A DNA stretch of 14,040 nt from an uncultured Collinsella sp. (GTDB taxonomy: Bacteria; Actinomycetota; Coriobacteriia; Coriobacteriales; Coriobacteriaceae), in NCBI GenBank assembly GCA_900552185.1, contig URYT01000038.1:1-14040 (forward strand), given 5' to 3'. This document shows positions 6,374 through 13,464 of the stretch, piece by piece (positions within the stretch are counted from its first letter, which is position 1; each line of letters begins with the position of its first letter). The notes beneath the pieces are model-generated. The model did no database searches, had not been told where the DNA came from, and was given only the letters and a program-made list of their open reading frames with translations. A program made the position numbers and the translations under genes.

Positions 6374-6510
6374 TTACATTTGAAATGTAAAACAAAGCCG
6401 TTCCCTGATGCCCAAGATCGCCTTGAAATGAGAAGGCATAGACCTTGGGGTCATGCCTTCGAAATTGAAAGGCGAGGTTGGGCATCAGGGGGCGGCGACT
6501 TTTACATTTC
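6374..6510. repeat. Long near-perfect palindrome between map and infA, MITE-like or structured RNA
   Basis: Two arms of about 58 bases face each other around a short loop near 6445-6448. Matching blocks from outside in are: GAAATGTAAAA (6382-6392 / 6500-6510), GCCG (6397-6400 / 6493-6496), CCCTGATGCCCAA (6403-6415 / 6478-6490), TCGCCTT (6418-6424 / 6469-6475), GAAGGCAT (6432-6439 / 6453-6460) and GACC (6441-6444 / 6449-6452). The right outer block contains the map TAA stop. The left end is preceded by TTACATTT (6374-6381), which recurs in the same orientation at 6502-6509 and also makes a local palindrome at the left edge. No coding frame of note lies inside. It could be a small non-autonomous mobile element or a processed RNA hairpin. 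Confidence 0.85.
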
Positions 6511-7290
6511 TCCGCCTTGGAGCGAACACCAAGCACCTTGGGCATCCGTGGTGAGAATCACCGGACCGTCATTGGTAATGGCGACGGTGTTCTCGTAGTG
6601 CGCGGCGGGCAGGTGGTCGTTGGTCGTAACAATCCAACCGTCGGAGCCCGTGCTCACATGGTTGGAACCCATCGTAACCATCGGCTCGATGGCAATGACC
6701 ATGCCGGCCTGGAGGCGAACGCCCCTCCCCTTCTTTCCATAGTTAGGAACGTTGGGGTCCTCGTGCATCACGCGGCCAATGCCATGGCCAACATAATCAC
6801 GAAGCACGCCGTAACCGTGAGACTCGGCGAGGGACTGAACGGCATAACCGACGTCCCCGATATGGTTACCGGGAACAGCCTGCTCGATGGCAGCCTTAAG
6901 GCAATCGCGCGTGACCTCGCACAAAGCCTTGGCTTCGGGCGTGGGGGTGCCGACGAAAAACGTCCAAGCGTTATCGCCGACCCAACCGTCGACAACGGCT
7001 CCCGTATCGATGGAGATGATATCGCCATCGCGCAGGATCATGTCGGGGTTGGGAATACCGTGGACCACGGCATCGTTGATCGATGCGCAAATGGTCCCCG
7101 GGAACCCGCCGTAACCCTTAAAGGCCGGGGTGCCGCCATGCATGCGGATAATCTGCTCCGCGAGCTGATCGAGCTCAAAGGTGGAAACGCCAGGGCGCAC
7201 CATGGCTCCAACGTGGCGGAGCGCCATCTTAGATAGCGCTCCTGCCTTCTTCATCTGCTCGATTTGCGTTGCAGACTTAATCTTGATCAT
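6502..7290 (-). CDS. map: Methionine aminopeptidase, type I
   Basis: Removes the initiator Met from new proteins in the cytoplasm. The 262-residue pita-bread enzyme keeps all five metal ligands: Asp95 (in SIDTG), Asp106 (in GDNAWTF), His169 (in VGHGIGRVMHE), Glu202 (in IEPM) and Glu233 (in YENT), plus the substrate-contacting His78. ATG at 7290 overlaps the adk stop by four bases (ATGA), so the two are translationally coupled. The family core ends at VILT (residue 247). A further 15 residues, ending LQGGEM, run into the outer repeat of the map-infA palindrome, which supplies the final GAA ATG TAA. That tail is not a family feature I recognise and may have been created by the repeat. Confidence 0.97.
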   Translation of the reverse strand: MIKIKSATQIEQMKKAGALSKMALRHVGAMVRPGVSTFELDQLAEQIIRMHGGTPAFKGYGGFPGTICASINDAVVHGIPNPDMILRDGDIISIDTGAVVDGWVGDNAWTFFVGTPTPEAKALCEVTRDCLKAAIEQAVPGNHIGDVGYAVQSLAESHGYGVLRDYVGHGIGRVMHEDPNVPNYGKKGRGVRLQAGMVIAIEPMVTMGSNHVSTGSDGWIVTTNDHLPAAHYENTVAITNDGPVILTTDAQGAWCSLQGGEM

Positions 7291-7913
7291 AGACCGAGAG
7301 CCTCTTTGACATCCCCGTACACGGTCTCGCGAGCCTGGTCACCGTTGACCGACTTGAGCAGACCCTGGCCACGATAGTAGTCGACGAGCGGGCTCGTGGA
7401 CTTCTCGTAGACGTCGAGACGGTTCTTGATGGTCTCGGGCTTGTCGTCGTCGCGCTGATACATCTCGCCGCCACACTTGGGGCAGGTAGCATCGGCAGCG
7501 GTGCCGGTGTAACCGCATGCGCGGCAGGTGCGACGCGAAGACAGACGATCGATAATGACCTCGGGGGCCACATCGACCAGAAGGGCACAGTCGATCTCGC
7601 GACCCATGGCGGAGAGCTCGGAATCGAGCGTCACAGCCTGGGCGGTGTTGCGCGGGAAGCCGTCGAGGATGAAGCCCTGCTGGGCGTCATCGGCGGCAAG
7701 GCGCTCCTTGACAAGGTCGATCACGAGCTGGTCGGGAACGAGCTCGCCAGCGTCCATGTACTTCTTAGCCTGAATACCAAGCTCGGTGCCACCCTTGACG
7801 GCAGCACGCAGCAGGTCGCCCGTGGAAATGTGGGCGACGCCAAACTCGGCGACGAGCTCCTGTGCGACGGTGCCCTTACCGGCACCCGGAGCTCCGAGCA
7901 ATACGAGGTTCAT
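7287..7913 (-). CDS. adk: Adenylate kinase with zinc-type lid
   Basis: Catalyses ATP + AMP to 2 ADP in the cytoplasm. The 208-residue protein has the P-loop GAPGAGKGT (7-15), the AMP-binding STGDLLR segment, GFILDGFPRN, and a long LID domain with four cysteines in CRACGY...CPKCGG that should bind zinc, as in many Gram-positive enzymes. ATG at 7913 follows AGGAGG by 7 bases; a TTG two codons earlier is unlikely. It lies between secY (18-base gap) and map (4-base overlap), the common spc-operon arrangement. Confidence 0.97.
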   Translation of the reverse strand: MNLVLLGAPGAGKGTVAQELVAEFGVAHISTGDLLRAAVKGGTELGIQAKKYMDAGELVPDQLVIDLVKERLAADDAQQGFILDGFPRNTAQAVTLDSELSAMGREIDCALLVDVAPEVIIDRLSSRRTCRACGYTGTAADATCPKCGGEMYQRDDDKPETIKNRLDVYEKSTSPLVDYYRGQGLLKSVNGDQARETVYGDVKEALGL

Positions 7914-7931
7914 GAGCAATCCTCCTCTAGC

Positions 7932-9218
7932 CTATTTAAAGAATCCATCGTAATCATACATCTTGATCTGGCCTTCGAGCTTATCGACCGTGTCGAGCAC
8001 GACGCCGACCATGATGAGGATGGACGTGCCGCCAAATGCCTGGATCAGATGGTTACCCGTGAAGGAGAAGATGATCGAAGGCACGATGGCGATGAGCGCC
8101 AAAAAGACAGCGCTGGGAAGCGTGATCTTGTTGAGCGCGTTCTTGATGTAGGCCGCGGTAGCCCTACCCGGACGGACGCCCGGAATAAAGCCGCCCTGCT
8201 TCTTAAGGTTATCGGCCGTGTCATCGGGGTTGAACACCATGGAGGTGTAGAAGTACGCGAAGAACACGATGAGGACAACGTTAAGCACCCAGTTGAGCCA
8301 ACCGGTCGAAAGCGCGGAGGCAACTGCCTGAATCCAGCCGATACCGGGGAAGAACACGGCAATCTGAGCCGGGAAGTACAGCAGCGCCGAAGCGAAGATG
8401 ATCGGCACGACACCCGCGGTGTTGACCTTGATGGGCAGGTAGGTGGTCTGGCCACCCATCATGCGACGGCCCACGACGCGCTTAGCGTAGGAGACCGGGA
8501 TGCGGCGCTGGCCGCGCTCAAGGAAAACAATCAGCGGGATAACCAGCAGGATGATGGCGCAGATGATCACCATGGTGATGATGCCACCGGCATTGCCCTC
8601 GGTGCTGGAGAAGATAGCCTGCGGCAGACCGGCCATGATGTTCGCGAAGATGATCAGCGACATGCCATTGCCGATACCGCGCTGGGTGATGAGCTCACCA
8701 ATCCACATGATCAGCATGGCGCCCGCGGTGAGCGTACCGACGATCATGAGGTCGAAGATGATCTCGGGAGCGCCGGCGCCATTGAAGCTGATGCCGAAGC
8801 TCTTAAAGAGGAAGAGGTAACCCACGGAGTTGAGGATTGCCAGAGCCAGGGTGAGGTAACGCGAATACTGCGTAATCTTGGTCTGACCGACCTCGCCCTC
8901 GCGGGCAAGCTCATGCAGGGAAGGCACGACGGCCTGGAGCATCTGGAGGATGATCGAGCTGGTGATGTAAGGCATGATGCCCAGCGAAAACACCGACACA
9001 TAGCTCAACGCGCCGCCAGAGAAAAGATTCAGGAGGGCCATAGCACCTGCGGCGACCGAATTGTTATCGGTCGAGAAAAGGCCCAGCATCCCCTGGAAGG
9101 GAATGCCGGGCACAGGAACGTGCGCACCAATGCGGTACACGACGAGCATAGCTATGGTAAAAAGAATCTTTTCGCGCAATTCTTTGATGCGGAAAGCATT
9201 CTTAAGACCATTTAGCAC
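7932..9218 (-). CDS. secY: Protein translocase subunit SecY
   Basis: SecY is the channel of the SecYEG translocon in the inner membrane. The 428-residue protein has ten hydrophobic segments, roughly at 17-37, 66-90, 110-131, 145-167, 174-196, 207-228, 265-286, 302-325, 365-385 and 396-413. The N-terminus NAFRIKELREKILFT and the cytoplasmic loops RRIPVSYAKRVVGRR (ribosome and SecA contact) and FIPGVRPG are family signatures. The start is GTG at 9218, inside the last codons of rplO (7-base overlap), with AAAGG upstream. An ATG three bases further on is out of frame. The overlap suggests translational coupling. Confidence 0.97.
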   Translation of the reverse strand: MLNGLKNAFRIKELREKILFTIAMLVVYRIGAHVPVPGIPFQGMLGLFSTDNNSVAAGAMALLNLFSGGALSYVSVFSLGIMPYITSSIILQMLQAVVPSLHELAREGEVGQTKITQYSRYLTLALAILNSVGYLFLFKSFGISFNGAGAPEIIFDLMIVGTLTAGAMLIMWIGELITQRGIGNGMSLIIFANIMAGLPQAIFSSTEGNAGGIITMVIICAIILLVIPLIVFLERGQRRIPVSYAKRVVGRRMMGGQTTYLPIKVNTAGVVPIIFASALLYFPAQIAVFFPGIGWIQAVASALSTGWLNWVLNVVLIVFFAYFYTSMVFNPDDTADNLKKQGGFIPGVRPGRATAAYIKNALNKITLPSAVFLALIAIVPSIIFSFTGNHLIQAFGGTSILIMVGVVLDTVDKLEGQIKMYDYDGFFK

Positions 9219-9661
9219 GGCAGCTCGACCTTTCCGCCGGCGGCCTCGATCTTGGCCTGCGCAGAAGCGCTGACCTTGTCGACCTTGACCGTGAACTTCT
9301 TGGTGAGCTCACCATTGCCGAGCACCTTGACGGGCTCGAACTCGCTCTTGGTGATGCGAGCGGCCTTAAGAGCGGCACCGTCGATCACAGCGCCGTCCTC
9401 GAACTTACGCTCGAGACGCTCAACGTTAACAGCGGTGTACTCGATACGCCGGGGGTTACGGAAGCCCGGAAGCTTGGGCAGGCGCATAGCCAGCGGAGTC
9501 TGGCCACCCTCGAAGCCAGCACCCTTGGTGCCGCCAGAGCGGGAACCCTGGCCCTTCTGACCGCGGCCAGAAGTGGTGCCGTGACCCGAAGAATTGCCAC
9601 GGCCGACGCGCTTGCGGTTCTTGGTGGAACCGGGCGCGGGAGTAAGATCGTGAAGCTGCAT
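9212..9661 (-). CDS. rplO: 50S ribosomal protein L15
   Basis: L15 is a late-assembly large subunit protein that runs deep into 23S rRNA. The N-terminal half is a Gly/Arg/Lys-rich extension (KNRKRVGRGNSSGHGTTSGR and GGQTPLAMRLPKLPGF), followed by a globular domain ending GGKVELPC. At 149 residues it is normal. The stop overlaps the secY GTG by 7 bases. ATG at 9661 is 3 bases past the rpmD stop. Confidence 0.97.
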   Translation of the reverse strand: MQLHDLTPAPGSTKNRKRVGRGNSSGHGTTSGRGQKGQGSRSGGTKGAGFEGGQTPLAMRLPKLPGFRNPRRIEYTAVNVERLERKFEDGAVIDGAALKAARITKSEFEPVKVLGNGELTKKFTVKVDKVSASAQAKIEAAGGKVELPC

Positions 9662-9664
9662 TTG

Positions 9665-9847
9665 CTACTCCTCTACAATCTCGACAAGGTGCTTGACCTT
9701 GAAGATCATGCCGCGGACGGACTCGTTGTCAGCAATCTCGCGAACCTCGCGGATCCTGTGGAGACCGAGGGCACGGACAGTACGGACCTGGTCCTGCTTG
9801 CAACCGTTGGTGCTGCGGACCTGCTTGATCTTGATGGTGTCAGCCAT
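9665..9847 (-). CDS. rpmD: 50S ribosomal protein L30
   Basis: A 60-residue protein with the L30 ferredoxin-like fold: IKIKQVRSTNGCKQDQVRTV, then ALGLHRIREVREIADNESVR, GMIFKVKHLVEI. L30 binds 23S rRNA near the 5S RNA. Full family length. It is tightly packed, 2 bases after rpsE and 3 before rplO, as usual in the spc operon. Confidence 0.97.
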   Translation of the reverse strand: MADTIKIKQVRSTNGCKQDQVRTVRALGLHRIREVREIADNESVRGMIFKVKHLVEIVEE

Positions 9848-9849
9848 GC

Positions 9850-10374
9850 TTAGTTCTCCTTACCGACGAACATCTCGGAGACCGTCAGGCCACGGCGAGC
9901 CGCGACGTCCTCAGGGCTGGAGAGCTCCTTGAGGCCCTCGACGGCAGCCTTGATGATGTTGAGGCCGTTGTCGGTACCGAGGGACTTGGACAGGACGTTC
10001 TTGATGCCAGCAAGCTCAAAGAGGGGACGCACAGCGCCGCCGGCGATAACGCCGGTACCCTCGACAGCGGGCTTGATGATGATGCGGCCGGCACCAAAGT
10101 GGCCGAGAACCTCGTGCGGGATGGTGCCCTGCTCGGTCACCGGCACGTGGAACATGTTCTTCTTGGCATCGAGAGATGCCTTGGAGATGGCCATGGGCAC
10201 CTCAGCGGACTTGCCCATGCCAACGCCGACGTTGCCCTTGCCGTCGCCAACGACGACGAGAGCGACGAGGCTCATGCGACGACCACCCTTGACGGTCTTC
10301 GACACGCGGTTGATGTAAACGACGCGCTCCTCGAACTCGGAGGCCTCGCGCTGCTGCTTCTGATTACGAGCCAT
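9850..10374 (-). CDS. rpsE: 30S ribosomal protein S5
   Basis: S5 affects decoding accuracy and lines the mRNA entry site with S3 and S4. The 174-residue product has the double-stranded RNA-binding fold RVVYINRVSKTVKGGRRM, then LVVVGDGKGNVGVGMGKSAE, and the C-terminal domain with GAGRIIIKPA and GTGVIAGG. Length and order (rplR-rpsE-rpmD) are standard. Nine of its 12 leucine codons are CTC, unlike the CTG preference of the genes further upstream. Confidence 0.98.
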   Translation of the reverse strand: MARNQKQQREASEFEERVVYINRVSKTVKGGRRMSLVALVVVGDGKGNVGVGMGKSAEVPMAISKASLDAKKNMFHVPVTEQGTIPHEVLGHFGAGRIIIKPAVEGTGVIAGGAVRPLFELAGIKNVLSKSLGTDNGLNIIKAAVEGLKELSSPEDVAARRGLTVSEMFVGKEN

Positions 10375-10388
10375 GTGCTACATACCTC

Positions 10389-10757
10389 CTAGAACTCGAG
10401 ACCGGCGGCACGAGCACCGTCGGCGAGGGCCTTGACGCGGCCATGGTAGATACGGCCACCGCGATCGAAGGCGACCTTGGTGATGCCGGCCTCGATGGCG
10501 CGCTTGCCAACGAGCTGACCGACCTTCTCCGCAGCCTCCTTGTTCGAGGTGTGGGTGCCCTTGAACTCGGCCTCGAGGGTCGAGGCAGAGACGAGCGTCA
10601 GGCTGGAGCCCTTGCTGTCGTCGATGATCTGGGCATAGATGTTGGCGTTAGTACGGGTCACGCGAAGACGCGGACGCTCGGAGGTACCCGAGACCTTGCC
10701 GCGAACACGACGCTGACGACGCTTGAGGCCTTCCAGCTTCGCCTTATGCTTGTTCAT
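10389..10757 (-). CDS. rplR: 50S ribosomal protein L18
   Basis: L18 carries 5S rRNA into the central protuberance together with L5. The 122-residue protein starts MNKHKAKLEGLKRRQRRVRG, has RPRLRVTRTNANIYAQIIDD and ends AFDRGGRIYHGRVKALADGA, all family signatures. ATG at 10757 has TTTTTAGGAG upstream. The 75-bp gap to rplF contains a perfect hairpin. Confidence 0.97.
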   Translation of the reverse strand: MNKHKAKLEGLKRRQRRVRGKVSGTSERPRLRVTRTNANIYAQIIDDSKGSSLTLVSASTLEAEFKGTHTSNKEAAEKVGQLVGKRAIEAGITKVAFDRGGRIYHGRVKALADGARAAGLEF

Positions 10758-10785
10758 ACGTAAACTCCTAAAAAGGTTGATCTTG

Positions 10786-10807
10786 CCAGCACCTGACGGG
10801 GTGCTGG
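10786..10807 (-). repeat. Perfect hairpin between rplF and rplR
   Basis: CCAGCACC (10786-10793) and GGTGCTGG (10800-10807) form an 8-bp stem with a 6-base loop, about 29 bases before the rplR start. On the minus strand the hairpin is not followed directly by Ts (a T5 run comes 15 bases later), so it is not a standard terminator. It may be an mRNA processing or stability element, or a remnant regulatory site. Confidence 0.55.
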
Positions 10808-10832
10808 TCTTATGCGAGTGAGTCGGTTACGA

Positions 10833-11369
10833 CTACTTGGCGGCCTTACCCAGCTTGCGGCGGATGTGCTCGCCAACGTAGTGGATACCCTTGCCCTTGT
10901 AAGGCTCGGGAGGACGATGGCCGCGGATCTCAGCGGCGATCTGACCGACCTGCTGCTTGTTAATACCCTTGACGTTCACGTGGGTGTTGTCGGGAACCTC
11001 GAAGGTGATGCCCTCGGGAGCCTCGACGATCACGGGGTGCGAGAAGCCCAGGGAGAACTCGAGGTTCTTGCCCTTCTGCTGCACGCGGTAACCGACGCCG
11101 GCGAGCTCGAGCTTCTTCTCGAAGCCCTCGGAAACGCCAACAACCATGTTGTGGATGAGGGCGCGGGTGAGGCCGTGGCGGGCACGGGTCTCACGCTCGT
11201 CGTCGGGACGGGAAACGGTGAGGACGTTGTCCTCGACGTTGATAGCGAGCTTCTCAAAGACATCGAGCTCGAGCTGGCCCTTGGGGCCCTTGACGACAAC
11301 GTTGTTGCCGTTGACTGCCACTTCGACTCCGGCGGGAATCTGGACAGGCTTATTACCGATACGAGACAC
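10833..11369 (-). CDS. rplF: 50S ribosomal protein L6
   Basis: L6 lies near the factor-binding site and contacts the sarcin-ricin loop. The 178-residue protein has two copies of the L6 fold and the C-terminal signature RPPEPYKGKGIHYVGEHIRRK. The start is GTG at 11369 (SRIGNKPVQIPAGVEV, the family N-terminus) with AAGGAG 7 bases upstream. Nine of 11 leucine codons are CTC, which makes it a useful reference for native codon choice. Confidence 0.97.
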   Translation of the reverse strand: MSRIGNKPVQIPAGVEVAVNGNNVVVKGPKGQLELDVFEKLAINVEDNVLTVSRPDDERETRARHGLTRALIHNMVVGVSEGFEKKLELAGVGYRVQQKGKNLEFSLGFSHPVIVEAPEGITFEVPDNTHVNVKGINKQQVGQIAAEIRGHRPPEPYKGKGIHYVGEHIRRKLGKAAK

Positions 11370-11402
11370 GGTGATCTCCTTTCCTTCTACCTACCGAGCG
11401 AA

Positions 11403-11801
11403 TTACCAGACGTAAGCGATGATCTCGCCGCCGACGTTGTGCTTGCGAGCATCGCGGTCGGTCATGACGCCATGGCTGGTGGAAATAATGGCGGTACCAA
11501 GGCCACCGCGGACGCGGGGCATGTCGGCAACGCCGGTGTACTTACGCAGGCCCGGCTTGGAAATGCGGCGGATGCCGTTGATGACCTTAGCCTTCTTGGG
11601 ACCATACTTAAGCGTGATGTGCAGAGTCTTCTGGGGAACGGTGTCCTCGACATCGTAGCCCTCGATGTAGCCCTCCTCATGCAGAACACGAGCGATCTCG
11701 ACGAGCTTCTTGCTGCTCGGCATGGAGACCGTGGCCTTGTTCACAGAGTTAGCGTTACGGATGCGCGTAAGCATATCTGCGATCGGGTCTGTAAGGTTCA
11801 T
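11403..11801 (-). CDS. rpsH: 30S ribosomal protein S8
   Basis: S8 binds 16S rRNA helix 21 and is needed for 30S assembly; in E. coli it also represses the spc operon. The 132-residue product starts NLTDPIADMLTRIRNA and has the conserved STSHGVMTDRDARK and GGEIIAYVW end. Length is normal. ATG at 11801 has GGAG upstream. The 119-bp gap to rpsN is long for this operon. I see no obvious mimic of the S8 binding helix there. Confidence 0.97.
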   Translation of the reverse strand: MNLTDPIADMLTRIRNANSVNKATVSMPSSKKLVEIARVLHEEGYIEGYDVEDTVPQKTLHITLKYGPKKAKVINGIRRISKPGLRKYTGVADMPRVRGGLGTAIISTSHGVMTDRDARKHNVGGEIIAYVW

Positions 11802-11909
11802 ACAGATTCTCCTTCGTTCTTGATGAACACGTGCTCTTGGTTCTTCGCCGCCCTTAACGGCAAAGCCTAACTAGCGCGTTTTCCCTGTTCCAAACGGATG
11901 CTTGAAACG

Positions 11910-11927
11910 CTGGTAGTGACTTACCAG
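11910..11927 (-). repeat. Small hairpin over the rpsN stop
   Basis: CTGGTA (11910-11915) and TACCAG (11922-11927) form a 6-bp stem over the rpsN stop codon. With a 4-bp GCCG/CGGC hairpin further on, it is the only structure seen in the 119-bp gap 11802-11920. No terminator features are present. Confidence 0.3.
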
Positions 11928-12106
11928 CTGGCCTTCTTAACGCCGGGAAGCTCGCCCTTGAGTGCAAGCTCACGGAAGCAGACACGGCACAGGCCGAACT
12001 TGCGGTACACAGAGTGCGGACGGCCGCAGCGCTGGCAGCGCGTGTACTCACGAGTAGAGAACTTCTGCTTGCGATTGCACTTGACGATCATCGATGTCTT
12101 AGCCAC
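11921..12106 (-). CDS. rpsN: 30S ribosomal protein S14, zinc-binding type Z
   Basis: S14 is a late-assembly protein of the 30S head. The short 61-residue form has four cysteines (24, 27, 40, 43) in CQRCGRP and LCRVC, which bind zinc. HSVYRKFGLCR and the end GELPGVKKASW resemble actinobacterial sequences more than the Clostridia form I recall. The start is GTG at 12106, with GAGGAG upstream. Leucine codons are mixed (CTT 2, CTC 1, CTG 1). Upstream lies the 79-bp spacer where codon style changes. Confidence 0.97.
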   Translation of the reverse strand: MAKTSMIVKCNRKQKFSTREYTRCQRCGRPHSVYRKFGLCRVCFRELALKGELPGVKKASW

Positions 12107-12135
12107 TTATATCCTCCTCACATAGAGTATTGTTC

Positions 12136-12177
12136 GCCCCAAGCGCCGCTCCCTTGTGGAAACGGCGCTTTTAGGGC
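12136..12177. repeat. Perfect hairpin at the rplE-rpsN junction
   Basis: AAGCGCCG (12141-12148) and CGGCGCTT (12163-12170) form a perfect 8-bp stem with a 14-base loop. GCCC (12136-12139) and GGGC (12174-12177) can extend it across a small internal loop. On the plus strand a short TTTT run overlaps the right arm's end, but there is no T run in the direction of transcription. It occupies the exact boundary where leucine codon use and protein style change. Confidence 0.6.
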
Positions 12178-12185
12178 AGGTGAAC

Positions 12186-12734
12186 CTATTTCTTGAACGG
12201 GAAACCGAAGGCGTCCAGAAGGGCCTTGGCCTCCTCATCGGTGTTGGCGGTGGTCACGAAAGTGATGTCCATACCACGCTGGTGATCGACGGAATCGAAG
12301 TCGATCTCGGGGAAGATGAGCTGCTCGGTGACGCCCATGGAGAAGTTACCACGGCCGTCGAAGCTCTTGGCGGAGATGCCGCGGAAGTCGCGGATACGGG
12401 GGATCGCGACGGAGGTCAGACGATCGAAGAACTCCCACATACGGTCGCCGCGCAGGGTGACCTTGGCGCCGATGGGCATGCCCTCACGGAGCTTGAAGTT
12501 AGCCACGGACTTCTTGGCCTTGGTAATGATGGCCTTCTGGCCGGTGATCTTGGTCAGATCGCCCACAACGGCCTCCAGAACCTTGGAGTTGTCACGGGCC
12601 TCGCCGCAGCCGCAGTTGACCACGATCTTGTCGATCTTGGGGATCTGCATGACGGACTTGTAGCCAAACTTCTGCATCAGAGCAGGAGCGACCTCGTCCT
12701 GATACAGCTTCTTCAGGTTAGGCGTATTGGCCAT
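12186..12734 (-). CDS. rplE: 50S ribosomal protein L5
   Basis: L5 binds 5S rRNA in the central protuberance and touches S13 and the P-site tRNA. The 182-residue protein has FGYKSVMQIPKIDKIVVN, the signature VANFKLREGMPIGAKVTLRG, RIRDFRGIS and TEQLIFPEI. Eight of 11 leucine codons are CTG; all three exceptions lie in the second half. Wording such as CGCGEARDN and FVTTANTDEEA resembles Clostridia L5 proteins to me, though the second half is less distinctive. It is the last gene of the CTG-rich block before the rpsN junction. Confidence 0.97.
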   Translation of the reverse strand: MANTPNLKKLYQDEVAPALMQKFGYKSVMQIPKIDKIVVNCGCGEARDNSKVLEAVVGDLTKITGQKAIITKAKKSVANFKLREGMPIGAKVTLRGDRMWEFFDRLTSVAIPRIRDFRGISAKSFDGRGNFSMGVTEQLIFPEIDFDSVDHQRGMDITFVTTANTDEEAKALLDAFGFPFKK

Positions 12735-12752
12735 TGGTTAACTCCTCCTCTC

Positions 12753-13067
12753 TCAGATTTCGGCGCCGCACTTCTTGCAGATGCGGACCTTCTTGTCACC
12801 CTCGACCTTGTGGCCGACGCGGGTGGGCTTACCACACTTGGGGCAGACCTTCTGCACCTTGCAGGCGTAGATGGGGGCCTCCTTCTGGATGATGCCGCCC
12901 TGCTCGCCCTGCTTGCGGGGCTTGGTGTGGCGAGAGACCATGTTGATCTTCTCAACAATGACCTTGCCGTCCTTGGGCATGACCTCCAGGACCTTGCCCT
13001 GCTTGCCCTTGTCCTTGCCGGACAGGACGACAACCAGGTCGTCCTTACGAATGCTCATCTTATTCAT
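12753..13067 (-). CDS. rplX: 50S ribosomal protein L24
   Basis: L24 is a KOW-domain protein that starts 50S assembly. The 104-residue product has the KOW motif GKDKGKQGKV (18-27), RHTKPRKQGEQGGIIQKEA, and a C-terminal four-cysteine zinc-ribbon-like segment, CPKCGKPTRV and CKKCGAEI. Many actinobacterial L24 proteins, such as the mycobacterial one, lack these cysteines, while Clostridia versions often have them. All three leucine codons are CTG. ATG at 13067 follows GGAG by 6 bases; Met4 is a less likely start. Confidence 0.97.
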   Translation of the reverse strand: MNKMSIRKDDLVVVLSGKDKGKQGKVLEVMPKDGKVIVEKINMVSRHTKPRKQGEQGGIIQKEAPIYACKVQKVCPKCGKPTRVGHKVEGDKKVRICKKCGAEI

Positions 13068-13083
13068 GTCTTCTCCTACCCCC

Positions 13084-13452
13084 TTACAGCACTTCGGGAG
13101 CCAGGGACAGGATCTTCATGTAATCCTTGTCGCGCAGCTCACGGACCACGGGCCCAAAGATACGGGTACCGCGGGGATTCTTGTCGTCCTTGATCAGGAC
13201 GGCGGCGTTCTCGTCGAAGCGGACATAGCTGCCGTCAGAGCGGCGCACGCCCTTGACGGAGCGGACGATGACGGCCTTGACGACCTCGCCCTTCTTCACG
13301 GTTCCGCCAGGCTGTGCCTTGCGGACGGAAGCGACGACCACGTCGCCGATGTTGCCGAACTTGCGCTTGGAACCGCCCAGCACGCGGATGGTCTTGATCT
13401 CCTTGGCGCCGGTGTTATCGGCGACTTTCAGATAGCTTTCTTCCTGAATCAT
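13084..13452 (-). CDS. rplN: 50S ribosomal protein L14
   Basis: L14 lies at the subunit interface and contacts 16S rRNA (bridge B8). The 122-residue product starts MIQEESYLKVADNTGAKEI and has VLGGSKRKFGNIGDVVVASV, VKGVRRSDGSYVRFDENAA and the end MKILSLAPEVL, near-universal in length. All seven leucine codons are CTG, which contrasts with the CTC-rich genes downstream. The sequence style is close to Clostridia L14. Confidence 0.98.
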   Translation of the reverse strand: MIQEESYLKVADNTGAKEIKTIRVLGGSKRKFGNIGDVVVASVRKAQPGGTVKKGEVVKAVIVRSVKGVRRSDGSYVRFDENAAVLIKDDKNPRGTRIFGPVVRELRDKDYMKILSLAPEVL

Positions 13453-13464
13453 GCCGGCACCTCC

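Noticed and set aside
6384..6510. Rho-independent terminator after map
   Set aside because: The stem is long, but in the direction of transcription it is followed by mixed sequence (CTTTGTTTTACATTTC at some distance from the GC stem) rather than a direct T run. The symmetry over 58 bases exceeds what a terminator needs.
7830..9215. Open frame of 461 codons on the plus strand opposite secY and the start of adk
   Set aside because: Antisense to secY, an unmistakable ten-segment membrane protein. The plus-strand product is rich in His, Asp and Glu, as expected from reversing hydrophobic codons.
10812..11870. Open frame of 352 codons on the plus strand opposite rplF and rpsH
   Set aside because: Shadow of two clear ribosomal genes that have ribosome sites and conserved starts on the minus strand.
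12136..12177. Transcription terminator at the rplE-rpsN hairpin
   Set aside because: No T run follows the stem on the minus strand, and essential genes of the same operon continue downstream.
12156..13193. Open frame of 345 codons on the plus strand opposite rplE and rplX
   Set aside because: Shadow of rplE, rplX and part of rplN; no ribosome site or family motif.
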